Source: Collinsella aerofaciens
GTDB lineage: Bacteria; Actinomycetota; Coriobacteriia; Coriobacteriales; Coriobacteriaceae
Assembly (NCBI GenBank): GCA_021641225.1
Contig: JAJWXI010000015.1
Location: 1-20,969, forward strand
Length of the DNA stretch: 20,969 nt
Reading direction: 5' to 3'
Shown: in pieces, positions 7,522 through 13,966 of the stretch
Position numbering within the stretch: position 1 is the stretch's first letter
Layout: every line of letters begins with the position of its first letter
Translations under genes and position numbers: made by a program
Notes under the pieces: model-generated
Seen by the model: only the letters and a program-made list of their open reading frames with translations
Databases searched by the model: none
What the model was told of the DNA's origin: nothing

Positions 7522-7650
7522 GCTCGCCCGCCGGGCGGGGCGATTAAGTTTGTCGCGAGTTCCGCACGCAAAGGAAAGCACATAATGTGCTTTCCGTCTT
7601 GCGCAGGACTGTAGAGCAGCAAACTTAACCGCCCCGCCCGGCGGGCGAGC
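7522..7650. repeat. Near-perfect 129-base hairpin with nested palindrome
   Basis: Outer arms of 31 bases (7522-7552 and 7620-7650, starting GCTCGCCCGCCGGGCGGGGC) match at 30 of 31 positions. Inside, CGCAA (7567-7571) pairs with TTGCG (7599-7603). At the centre is a 23-base palindrome (7573-7595) with arms GGAAAGCACAT and ATGTGCTTTCC. Partial pairing (AGTTCC with GGACT) joins the inner and outer stems. The one outer mismatch would be a G-U pair in minus-strand RNA. It is very GC-rich at the base and differs in sequence from the palindromic repeat at 7341-7423. No coding function is seen. Possible roles are a structured RNA, a mobile-element remnant or a strong transcription barrier. Confidence 0.8.
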
Positions 7651-7691
7651 GCAGGGATACGACATCTGTCCAACAATTCGTGTGAAACACA

Positions 7692-7720
7692 ATGAAAAAC
7701 CGTTTGATGTGAGTTAATAT
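7692..7720 (+). promoter_or_regulatory. Possible promoter for ptsH
   Basis: ATGAAA (7692-7697, four of six to the -35 consensus) and TAATAT (7715-7720) are separated by 17 bases in a locally AT-rich stretch. Transcription would start about 60 bases before the ptsH start codon. A gene set apart by a terminator and 525 bases would need its own promoter, which supports the call moderately. Confidence 0.45.
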
Positions 7721-7787
7721 AAACAACGTCGTGAATCTGACTCCTGCCACATGCATGACAGGGGTTAAACACAAAAAGGAGTCAATT

Positions 7788-8051
7788 ATGGTTTCTGAGA
7801 AGGCTACCCTCGTTAATCCTCAGGGTCTGCACATGCGTCCGGCTGGTCTGTTCGCCTCCACCATGGGCAAGTACGCCTGTGACGTGACGGTCGTCACCCC
7901 CGAGAAGGAGGTCAACGGCAAGTCCCCGATGGCCCTCATGGCTGCTGGTATCCCCTGCGGCACCGAGGTCGAGGTCAAGTGCGACGGCGCCGACGAGGCC
8001 GAGGCTCTGGCTGCTGCCATCGAGCTCATCAAGAGCGGTCTTGGCGAGTAG
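7788..8051 (+). CDS. ptsH: PTS phosphocarrier protein HPr
   Basis: This 87-residue cytoplasmic protein passes phosphate from Enzyme I to EIIA. The active-site histidine is His15 in NPQGLHMRPAG. Ser46 in VNGKSPMALMAAG matches the regulatory serine phosphorylated by HPr kinase in Firmicutes. Whether this organism has that kinase cannot be seen here. The start at 7788 follows AAAAAGGAG with good spacing; the in-frame extension up to 7731 has no ribosome site and no family match. It lies between the EII permease and ptsI, so the three phosphorelay partners are adjacent. A terminator follows before ptsI. Confidence 0.97.
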   Translation: MVSEKATLVNPQGLHMRPAGLFASTMGKYACDVTVVTPEKEVNGKSPMALMAAGIPCGTEVEVKCDGADEAEALAAAIELIKSGLGE

Positions 8052-8096
8052 AACTCAAACGGGTCGCATGTTGAACAACTAAGTTCATATTTGGGG

Positions 8097-8132
8097 GCGC
8101 AGTGACCTGTTGTAAGGTAACTGCGCTCTTTT
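8097..8132 (+). terminator. Intrinsic terminator between ptsH and ptsI
   Basis: GCGCAGTGACC (8097-8107) and GGTAACTGCGC (8116-8126) form an 11-position stem with one mismatch and an eight-base loop, followed by TCTTTT. It would end most ptsH transcripts, with partial read-through into ptsI possible. This would give more HPr than Enzyme I, a known stoichiometry in PTS operons. Confidence 0.85.
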
Positions 8133-8159
8133 GTCATGGATATGGCAAAACGCTTTATC
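8131..8159 (+). promoter_or_regulatory. Possible weak promoter for ptsI
   Basis: TTGTCA (8131-8136) matches five of six -35 positions and abuts the terminator T-run. The -10 candidate 17 bases on is TTTATC, only three of six. It may allow separate ptsI transcription, but the evidence is thin. Confidence 0.3.
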
Positions 8160-8184
8160 ACATGACACGGAGAGAGGAATGGGA

Positions 8185-9888
8185 ATGTATCAGGGAGTCA
8201 ACGCTTCCGAGGGCATCGGTATCGGCACCGTCATGGTCGCCGTCGATCCCGACTTGACGTTTGAGCCGCACGAGGTTGCTGATTCGGCAGCAGAGAAGGA
8301 GCGCTATCAGTCCGCTCTTTCGGTCTTCTGCGAGAAGACCCAGGCTCAGGCCGACCACATGAAGGAGACGGTGGGTGAGGCCGAGGCCGAGATCATGAGC
8401 GGACACATTGTCCTGGCTCAGGACCCGGGCATGACCGACGCCATCAACGCCGCCATTGACGGCGGCACCTGCGCCGAGCAGGCGCTCATGGACACCTCGA
8501 CCATGTTCGAGAACATGTTCCTGTCCATGGACGACGAGATGTTCCGTCTGCGTGCGGCCGATATCGCCGACATCCGCACCGGTATTCTGGCCGAGCTGCT
8601 GGGCAAGGAGGTCGTCGACCTCTCCGTCCTGCCCGAGAACACTGTCGTTGTCGTGCACGACCTCACGCCGTCCATGACCGCCACGATCGATAAGGCCCAC
8701 GTTGCCGGTATCGTCACCGAGACCGGTGGCCGCACGTCGCACTCCGCGATCATCGCGCGTGCCCTCGAGATCCCGGCTGTCCTTTCGGTTTCCAACAGCT
8801 GCACCGCTCTGCGCAACGGCATGACCGTTGTCGTCGACGGTGGCAAGGGCATCGTCGAGGCCGATCCCGACGAGGAGACGCTCGCTGCCTACACCGCCAA
8901 GGCCGAGGCCTTCGCTGCCGAGAAGGCAGCCCTCGAGGCCTTCCGTTGCAAGCCGTCCGTGACTGCCGACGGCATCAAGAAGATCATCGCCTGCAACATC
9001 GGTAACCCCGATGACGTGCCCAACGCGCTCGATCACGACGCCGAGGCCATCGGTCTGTTCCGCTCCGAGTTCCTGTTCATGGACTCTGCTGAGCTTCCTT
9101 CCGAGGAGGAGCAGTTCAACGCCTACCGTAAGGTCGCCAGCGCGCTCAAGGGTGCTCCGGTCATCATCCGCACGCTCGATGTGGGTGGCGACAAGGAGAT
9201 TCCGTACCTGCACATGGTCAAGGAAGAGAACCCCTTCATGGGCTTCCGCGCCGTGCGTTACTGCCTGGCCAACCCCGACCAGTACAAGGTCCAGCTCCGC
9301 GCCCTGCTGCGCGCTAGCGCCTTCGGTGACGTCAAGATCATGATCCCGCTCGTCACCTGTGTCGAGGAGGTCTTGGCTGTCAAGGAGCTTGTCGAGCAGT
9401 GCAAGGCCGAGCTGACCGAAGAGGGTCGCAAGTTCAACGAGAACATCGAGGTCGGCATCATGGTCGAGACGCCTGCCGCCTCGCTGCTCGCCGACCGCCT
9501 GGCCGAGGTCGCCGACTTCTTCTCCATCGGCACCAACGACCTGATCGGCTACACCATGTGCGCCGACCGTGGCAACGACACCATCTCCAACCTGTACCAG
9601 GTTTACTATCCCGCCGTGCTCCGCTCGCTCAAGAACATCATCGAGAGCGGCGTGAAGGCCGGCATCATGGTCGGTATGTGCGGCGAGGCTGCTGCCGATC
9701 CGCTGCTCGAGCCGCTGCTGATCAGCTGGGGCCTGGAGGAGTTCTCGATGAGCGCTCCGTCCATCCTGCGCGCCCGCAAGACCATCAGCCAGTGGACCAA
9801 GGCCGAGTGCGACGAGCTCGCCGAGAAGGCGCTCGCCTGCAACACCGCTGCCGAGGTCAAGGCACTGCTCGAGTCCGCAGCTCGCTAA
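8185..9888 (+). CDS. ptsI: Phosphoenolpyruvate-protein phosphotransferase (PTS Enzyme I)
   Basis: Enzyme I takes phosphate from PEP and gives it to HPr, the first step of all PTS sugar uptake, in the cytoplasm. The 567-residue product has the usual order. An N-terminal HPr-binding/phosphohistidine domain has the active His186 in TGGRTSHSAIIARAL. A C-terminal PEP-binding barrel has GLFRSEFLFMD, the MVETPAA segment, FSIGTNDLIGYTMCADRGN and the catalytic-cysteine motif MCGEAAADP (Cys499). Length matches the family. The start at 8185 (MYQGVNASEG) aligns with family N-termini and has AGGA six bases upstream; ATG 8179 is an alternative two codons earlier. It follows ptsH after a terminator. Confidence 0.97.
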   Translation: MYQGVNASEGIGIGTVMVAVDPDLTFEPHEVADSAAEKERYQSALSVFCEKTQAQADHMKETVGEAEAEIMSGHIVLAQDPGMTDAINAAIDGGTCAEQALMDTSTMFENMFLSMDDEMFRLRAADIADIRTGILAELLGKEVVDLSVLPENTVVVVHDLTPSMTATIDKAHVAGIVTETGGRTSHSAIIARALEIPAVLSVSNSCTALRNGMTVVVDGGKGIVEADPDEETLAAYTAKAEAFAAEKAALEAFRCKPSVTADGIKKIIACNIGNPDDVPNALDHDAEAIGLFRSEFLFMDSAELPSEEEQFNAYRKVASALKGAPVIIRTLDVGGDKEIPYLHMVKEENPFMGFRAVRYCLANPDQYKVQLRALLRASAFGDVKIMIPLVTCVEEVLAVKELVEQCKAELTEEGRKFNENIEVGIMVETPAASLLADRLAEVADFFSIGTNDLIGYTMCADRGNDTISNLYQVYYPAVLRSLKNIIESGVKAGIMVGMCGEAAADPLLEPLLISWGLEEFSMSAPSILRARKTISQWTKAECDELAEKALACNTAAEVKALLESAAR

Positions 9889-9905
9889 TTTGGTATCAGA
9901 GGTAA

Positions 9906-9935
9906 CCGCGTGGTTGGAATGGGCCGACCACGCGG
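9906..9935 (+). promoter_or_regulatory. Stable stem-loop without T-run between ptsI and the first kinase gene
   Basis: CCGCGTGGTTGG (9906-9917) pairs with CCGACCACGCGG (9924-9935) over 12 positions with one T-G wobble and a six-base loop. The following bases are CCCTCACAT, not a T-run, so it is not a classic intrinsic terminator. It may mark an RNA-processing or stability boundary within a ptsI-kinase transcript. Confidence 0.5.
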
Positions 9936-9962
9936 CCCTCACATATACAGGGGGTACTGTAA

Positions 9963-10895
9963 ATGTTCTACACGCTAACCGCTAACCCGGCTGTCGACAT
10001 GACGGTTTCGAGCTCTCCGCTCGAGCCCGACGAGAACGTCCGCACCGGCTCGGCCAGCTACACGGCTAACGGCAAGGGCCTCGACGTGTCCTTCGCCTTT
10101 AAGAAGATGGGCGTCGACACCGTCGCGCTCGGCTTCTTCGCCGGCTTCACGGGCAAGTTTATCGTCGAGGAGGTCATGAACCTGGGTTGCCTCTGCCGCC
10201 CGGTCTGGACCGACGGTATCACGCGCATCAACACCTACGTCAACGATGGCCAGCACGAGTACGGCATCTTGAACCCTGGTGCTCCGATCACGCCGCAGCA
10301 CCAGGAGGAGCTCTACAACATCCTGGACACCGCGGGCGACCTTGAGTGCCTGATCGTCTCCGGCTCCGTGCCTCCCAAAGCTACGCCCGACTTCCTGGCT
10401 CAGGTCATGGAGCACGCTCAGGCCCGTGGCGCCGACGTCGTCCTGGACCTGTCCTCCGACAAGCTCAAGGAGCTCGCTCACAAGAAGCCGCTGCTCATCA
10501 AGCCGAACCATCACGAGATGAAGGCCATCTTCGGCGTGCCGGTCGACACCGACGACGAGGTCCGCGTTGCCATGAAGCTGGCTCACGAGGCTGGCGTCCA
10601 GAACGTGCTGCTCACCCGTGGTAGCCGCGGTGACGCCTACTTCTCCAACGGCGAGGACATCTGGTATGCCAAGCGTGAGTTCAACATCAAGCTGGTCTCT
10701 TCCGTCTGCGCCGGCGACTGCACCCTCGCTGCGTTCCTGCACAAGTGGTACAGGGATCGCGACAACGTCGAGGAGGCCATGAAGCTCGCTATGGCCACCG
10801 GCGCCAACGTTGCCGAGTCCGTCGGCATCGGCGACTTCGGCCACGTCGATGAGTACAGCAAGCGCGTTGCTGTCCGCAAGCTCGATCGTCAGTAA
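9963..10895 (+). CDS. PfkB-family sugar-phosphate kinase, probably 1-phosphofructokinase (first copy)
   Basis: The 310-residue product has the ribokinase/PfkB fold of hexose-phosphate kinases. It opens with YTLTANPAVDMTV, typical of 1-phosphofructokinase and tagatose-6-phosphate kinase. Other motifs are the substrate-binding loop NGKGLDVSF, GFFAGFTGKF, IVSGSVPP, LIKPNHHEM and the C-terminal anion-hole/catalytic motif CAGDCTLAAF, with the base Asp252. Two motif residues depart from the usual GGKG and GAGD, giving NGKG and CAGD, although the catalytic Asp remains. With a fructose-type EII next door, fructose 1-phosphate to fructose 1,6-bisphosphate is the likely reaction, but the exact substrate is inferred. 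AGGGGG lies upstream of the start. A strong terminator follows. Confidence 0.88.
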   Translation: MFYTLTANPAVDMTVSSSPLEPDENVRTGSASYTANGKGLDVSFAFKKMGVDTVALGFFAGFTGKFIVEEVMNLGCLCRPVWTDGITRINTYVNDGQHEYGILNPGAPITPQHQEELYNILDTAGDLECLIVSGSVPPKATPDFLAQVMEHAQARGADVVLDLSSDKLKELAHKKPLLIKPNHHEMKAIFGVPVDTDDEVRVAMKLAHEAGVQNVLLTRGSRGDAYFSNGEDIWYAKREFNIKLVSSVCAGDCTLAAFLHKWYRDRDNVEEAMKLAMATGANVAESVGIGDFGHVDEYSKRVAVRKLDRQ

Positions 10896-10923
10896 TCGAA
10901 ACGCGACATATTCGTGCGCATGC

Positions 10924-10954
10924 GGCGCCCCGGTTTCGGCTGGGGCGCCTTTTT
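10924..10954 (+). terminator. Intrinsic terminator after the first kinase gene
   Basis: GGCGCCCC (10924-10931) and GGGGCGCC (10942-10949) form a perfect eight-pair stem with a ten-base loop, followed directly by five T residues. Confidence 0.92.
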
Positions 10955-11043
10955 GTTCCGCCATGGGGGAGAGGTGTCCTGCCGTACTTCATCGCTTCCA
11001 CACCGTTCGCCGAGTTGTCCTAGCCTTTTACCGATACGTGGAA

Positions 11044-11049
11044 TATACT
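11044..11049 (+). promoter_or_regulatory. Possible -10 element for the second kinase gene
   Basis: TATACT lies 35 bases before the start codon, downstream of the strong terminator of the first kinase gene, so a separate promoter is expected. TTGTCC at 11015-11020 is 23 bases away, too far for a standard -35, so the promoter is only partly supported. Confidence 0.35.
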
Positions 11050-11083
11050 TTCATTAACACGTTGCTTCGTGAAAGGAACATTC

Positions 11084-12016
11084 ATGATTTATACGCTCAC
11101 TGCAAATCCCGCCATTGACTACAACATCGCCTGCGACGGCCTTTCGGCCAACACCGTCACCCGCACGCGCAACGCGGTCTATACGCCCAACGGCAAGGGC
11201 CTCAATGTCTCGTTCACGCTCGATCACTACGGCGTCGACACCACGATCCTGGGCTTTTTTGCCGGCTTCTCGGGTGAGTTCATCGTCAAGGGCGCCGAGG
11301 CCCTGGGCGTGCCCGTCAAGCCCGTGTGGACCGACGGCATCACGCGCGTCAACGTCTTCCTCAACGCCGGCCCCGACACCGAGTACAACATGGTCAACGC
11401 CGGTGCCGCCATCAACGAGGCCAACGAGCAGGAGATGTTTGAGCTTATCGATTCGCTCGCAGACATGACCTGCCTGGTCATTAGCGGCTCGCTGCCTCCC
11501 AACACCTCCGAGGGCTTCCTGGCCGAGGTCCTGCGCCGCGTGAAGGCGAAAGGCGCTGAGTTCGTGCTCGATATCTCGAGCCATCAGCTGGCAGACCTCA
11601 TTGCCATGGAGCCGCTGCTCATTAAGCCCAACGACGACGAGCTGCTCGACATCTTTGGCATTAAGGTGAGCGGTGGCGACGACGAGTCTGTCAAGGGCGC
11701 GATGGCCGAGCTGCATGCCAAGGGCGCCAAGAACGTCCTGCTGACCCTTGGTGGCGACGGCGCGTACTTCTCCAACGGCGAGCACATCTGGTTTGCCAAC
11801 CGCACCTTTGAGGTCAAGCTGCTGTCGACGGTCTGCGCCGGCGATTCCTCGCTCGCTGCCTTCCTGTCCGTGTGGCACGACGCTCCCGAGCGTGTTGAGG
11901 ACGCTCTGCGCCTCTCGATGGCCACCGGCGCCAACGTGGTCGAGTGCCCGGGTTTGGGCGATTTTGCTAAGGTCGATGAGTATCAGAAGGGCATCGCCAT
12001 CCGTCAGGTCTGCTAA
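11084..12016 (+). CDS. PfkB-family sugar-phosphate kinase, probably 1-phosphofructokinase (second copy)
   Basis: This 310-residue protein is a paralogue of the preceding gene of the same length, roughly half identical by eye. It shares YTLTANPAIDYN, PNGKGLNVSF, GFFAGFSGEF, PVWTDGITRVN, VISGSLPP, LIKPNDDEL and CAGDSSLAAF with catalytic Asp254. It keeps the same unusual NGKG and CAGD variants, so both genes come from one sublineage, probably by tandem duplication. Phosphorylation of fructose 1-phosphate or another ketohexose phosphate such as tagatose 6-phosphate is the likely role, and the two copies may differ in substrate. The start at 11084 has AAAGGA six bases upstream; the GTG at 11069 is less likely. 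It has its own terminator. Confidence 0.87.
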   Translation: MIYTLTANPAIDYNIACDGLSANTVTRTRNAVYTPNGKGLNVSFTLDHYGVDTTILGFFAGFSGEFIVKGAEALGVPVKPVWTDGITRVNVFLNAGPDTEYNMVNAGAAINEANEQEMFELIDSLADMTCLVISGSLPPNTSEGFLAEVLRRVKAKGAEFVLDISSHQLADLIAMEPLLIKPNDDELLDIFGIKVSGGDDESVKGAMAELHAKGAKNVLLTLGGDGAYFSNGEHIWFANRTFEVKLLSTVCAGDSSLAAFLSVWHDAPERVEDALRLSMATGANVVECPGLGDFAKVDEYQKGIAIRQVC

Positions 12017-12050
12017 CGCAACGTACGGGCCTTGGTTTCTTGCTTTGTTG

Positions 12051-12086
12051 AGCACCCGTCTCGGATTACCGAGGCGGGTGCTTTTT
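12051..12086 (+). terminator. Intrinsic terminator after the second kinase gene
   Basis: GCACCCGTCTCGG (12052-12064) pairs with CCGAGGCGGGTGC (12069-12081) through 13 positions, one a T-G wobble, around an ATTA loop, followed by five T residues. It closes the PTS locus. Confidence 0.93.
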
Positions 12087-12217
12087 CATTTCGGTGGCAG
12101 AGCTCTTGGGATTCAATCGTGCTTGAAACGCGTTTGCGTGTGCGCCCGCTCCCGTTTCTTGCTAGACTTCTTGGAAACCGTCAATCGATATACCCGCAAT
12201 CGCAGGAGGCCACAGGA

Positions 12218-13612
12218 ATGTGCAATGTTTCGCTCAACGCCACGCAGCCGTCAGCCGCCTCTCTGCGCGTGTTGCGAGCCCTCGAGGATGCCGGTCTTGA
12301 GGCCTGGTATGTGGGCGGTTGGGTGCGTGACGCGCTGATGGGATGCCCCAGCCACGATGTAGATATGTGTTGCAGCGGCCTGTGGCAGGAGTCCAAAGCG
12401 GCGCTCGAGGCCGCCGGCATCGCGGTTGTGGAGTCGGGCATTAAATTTGGCGGAATCACGGCTATTTCCGATGGCGAGCGTATCGAGGTCACCACGTACC
12501 GTCTGGATGGCTTTTACACCGATGGTCGCCATCCCCAGAGTGTGGAGCGTGCCGCCTCGCTCGAGGACGATCTGGCGCGCCGCGACTTTACCGTCAACGC
12601 TATGGCCTGGCATCCCGAGCGCGGGCTTGTCGACCGCTACGACGGCCAGGGTGACTTGGAGCGCAAGCTGATTCGCGCTGTCGGCGATCCCAAGCGTCGC
12701 TTTAACGAGGACGCCCTGCGCATGTTGCGTGCGGTGCGCTTTGCCTGCCGCCTGGACTTTATGATTGAGCCCGAGACTAAGCGCGCGCTTGCCGAGTGCG
12801 CGCCGCTGCTCGACGCCGTGGCGCGCGAGCGCGTGGGTATTGAGCTCGAGGGCATTCTTTCGACCGGTCATGGGGGAGACGCCATGCTGCGCTACCCCGA
12901 GCTCATCTGCGCCGCCGTGCCCGAGTTGGCAGCGGGTCGCGGCTTTGATCAGCGAAGTGTCTATCATGCGTTTAACGTTTACGAGCATATCGCCCGTGTG
13001 CTGACGGTGGCAGGGGAGCTTGCGCTGTGCGACGGCGTCGCGCCCTCGTCGAGCCTTATGTGGGCGGCGTTTTTGCACGATGTGTCCAAGCCCGAGTGTT
13101 TCACGGTCGATCACGCCGGCAGCGGACACTTCTACGGTCATCCCGAGCTCGGCGCCAAGAAAGCGCGCGTCATTATGGATCGCCTGGCGCTCTCGCACGA
13201 CCTGGTGCGCGACGTGTGCCTGCTCATCAAATATCACGACAAGCCGCTGCGCCCCGAGCGCTCCTGCCTGCTCAATATGATGCGCGCGCTTTCGGGCGAG
13301 GGCGTCGACACGCCGCGTTTGATGGACGAGCTCATGGATCTTAAGCGTGCCGACACACTCGGCAAGGCCCCGTCGTGCTTCTATTACGTTGAGACGATTG
13401 AGGAGATGCGCGCGATGTCGCACGAGCTGCTGAAGGCGGGGGAGCCCTATACGCTCAAGATGCTCGCCATCAACGGCGGCGACTTGATCCGTGCTGGAGT
13501 CAAGCCCGGGCCGGAACTGGGGCAGCTTCTCAACTCCGCCCTCGACGCCGTGATCGAAGACAACATTCCCAACGAGCGCGAAGCTCTTTTGGTCCATCTC
13601 AACTTGAATTAG
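12218..13612 (+). CDS. cca: CCA tRNA nucleotidyltransferase with HD domain
   Basis: This 464-residue class II nucleotidyltransferase builds or repairs the CCA end of tRNAs in the cytoplasm. The head domain shows YVGGWVRDALMG (residues 31-42) and the metal-binding acidic pair DVD (47-49), then RDFTVNAMAWHP, FNEDALRMLRAVRFACRLDF and the RNA-binding domain. A C-terminal HD domain begins at LHDVSKPE with His287-Asp288, as in many Gram-positive and actinobacterial members. The start at 12218 has CAGGAGG eight bases upstream; the frame is open back to 12032, but that part overlaps the preceding terminator and has no family match. A poly(A) polymerase role cannot be excluded from motifs alone. A tRNA-Glu gene follows. 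Confidence 0.93.
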   Translation: MCNVSLNATQPSAASLRVLRALEDAGLEAWYVGGWVRDALMGCPSHDVDMCCSGLWQESKAALEAAGIAVVESGIKFGGITAISDGERIEVTTYRLDGFYTDGRHPQSVERAASLEDDLARRDFTVNAMAWHPERGLVDRYDGQGDLERKLIRAVGDPKRRFNEDALRMLRAVRFACRLDFMIEPETKRALAECAPLLDAVARERVGIELEGILSTGHGGDAMLRYPELICAAVPELAAGRGFDQRSVYHAFNVYEHIARVLTVAGELALCDGVAPSSSLMWAAFLHDVSKPECFTVDHAGSGHFYGHPELGAKKARVIMDRLALSHDLVRDVCLLIKYHDKPLRPERSCLLNMMRALSGEGVDTPRLMDELMDLKRADTLGKAPSCFYYVETIEEMRAMSHELLKAGEPYTLKMLAINGGDLIRAGVKPGPELGQLLNSALDAVIEDNIPNEREALLVHLNLN

Positions 13613-13642
13613 CCACCCAGTTTACCTGCGTGTTCCATAACC

Positions 13643-13661
13643 TGCCGACAATTTGTCGGCA
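13643..13661 (+). terminator. Hairpin after cca
   Basis: TGCCGAC and GTCGGCA form a perfect seven-pair stem with an AATTT loop, 30 bases after the cca stop. The following T-content is interrupted (ATTTGGAATTTCTTC), so this is a weak terminator candidate. Confidence 0.5.
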
Positions 13662-13676
13662 ATTTGGAATTTCTTC

Positions 13677-13705
13677 TTGCGCTGTCGTTTTTTGTCCCGT
13701 AATAT
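13677..13705 (+). promoter_or_regulatory. Promoter of the tRNA-Glu gene
   Basis: TTGCGC (-35, 13677-13682) and TAATAT (-10, 13700-13705) are separated by exactly 17 bases, and the -10 ends 34 bases before the mature tRNA 5' end. This is the best-formed promoter in the window. Confidence 0.72.
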
Positions 13706-13739
13706 ATTTCCTCGCAGCACGGCAGTGCAGATGTCATGT

Positions 13740-13816
13740 GGCCCGTTCGTCTAGCGGTTTAGGACGCCGCCCTCTCAAGGCGGAGATCACCAGTTCGAAT
13801 CTGGTACGGGCTACCA
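13740..13816 (+). tRNA. tRNA-Glu (anticodon CTC)
   Basis: The sequence folds into a full cloverleaf. The acceptor stem pairs GGCCCGT (13740-13746) with ACGGGCT (13806-13812), with a terminal G-T. The anticodon arm is CCGCC-CTCTCAA-GGCGG with anticodon CTC, which reads GAG. The T-arm is CCAG-TTCGAAT-CTGG. The discriminator is A73 and the CCA end is encoded at 13814-13816. It is flanked by its own promoter and terminator. Confidence 0.96.
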
Positions 13817-13826
13817 TGCATCTGAT

Positions 13827-13858
13827 ACCCGGTCTTTCCACGGAAGGCCGGGTTTTTT
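13827..13858 (+). terminator. Intrinsic terminator of the tRNA-Glu gene
   Basis: ACCCGG (13827-13832) pairs with CCGGGT (13848-13853), extended inward by a CTTTCC/GGAAG stem, with six T residues at the end. It begins ten bases after the CCA end. Confidence 0.9.
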
Positions 13859-13927
13859 ATTATCAAACAACTGTCTGTCATTCCCGTTTGAACAAGAGCT
13901 TTTCGTTCTGCTTATGGCCCTTACGGG

Positions 13928-13933
13928 TACAAT
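13928..13933 (+). promoter_or_regulatory. Possible -10 element for the membrane protein gene
   Basis: TACAAT is one base from consensus, 33 bases before the start codon at 13967. No convincing -35 is found at standard spacing. Confidence 0.4.
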
Positions 13934-13966
13934 AACCAAGATATTTTGACTGTTAGAAGGAGTCTC

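Noticed and set aside
7405..7692. Minus-strand 95-codon frame in the EII-ptsH gap
   Set aside because: It begins at TTG without a ribosome site, runs through the 129-base hairpin and ends inside the palindromic repeat. Its coding appearance is probably a by-product of the repeats.
5157..7772. Long minus-strand open frame (871 codons) across the EII gene
   Set aside because: It mirrors the strongly supported EII gene. High GC at third codon positions removes stops from the opposite strand, and the product is low-complexity and unlike known proteins.
8158..9942. Minus-strand open frame of 594 codons across ptsI
   Set aside because: Shadow of ptsI, which has all Enzyme I motifs. Similar shadows over the kinase and cca genes were dropped for the same reason.
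11038..11048. GTGGAATATAC also found near 17404
   Set aside because: An 11-base match, with the second copy inside the ATPase coding region and no shared flanks; likely chance.
13630..13935. Plus-strand 101-codon frame overlapping the tRNA
   Set aside because: It spans the tRNA promoter, tRNA-Glu and its terminator, so it is not a credible protein gene.
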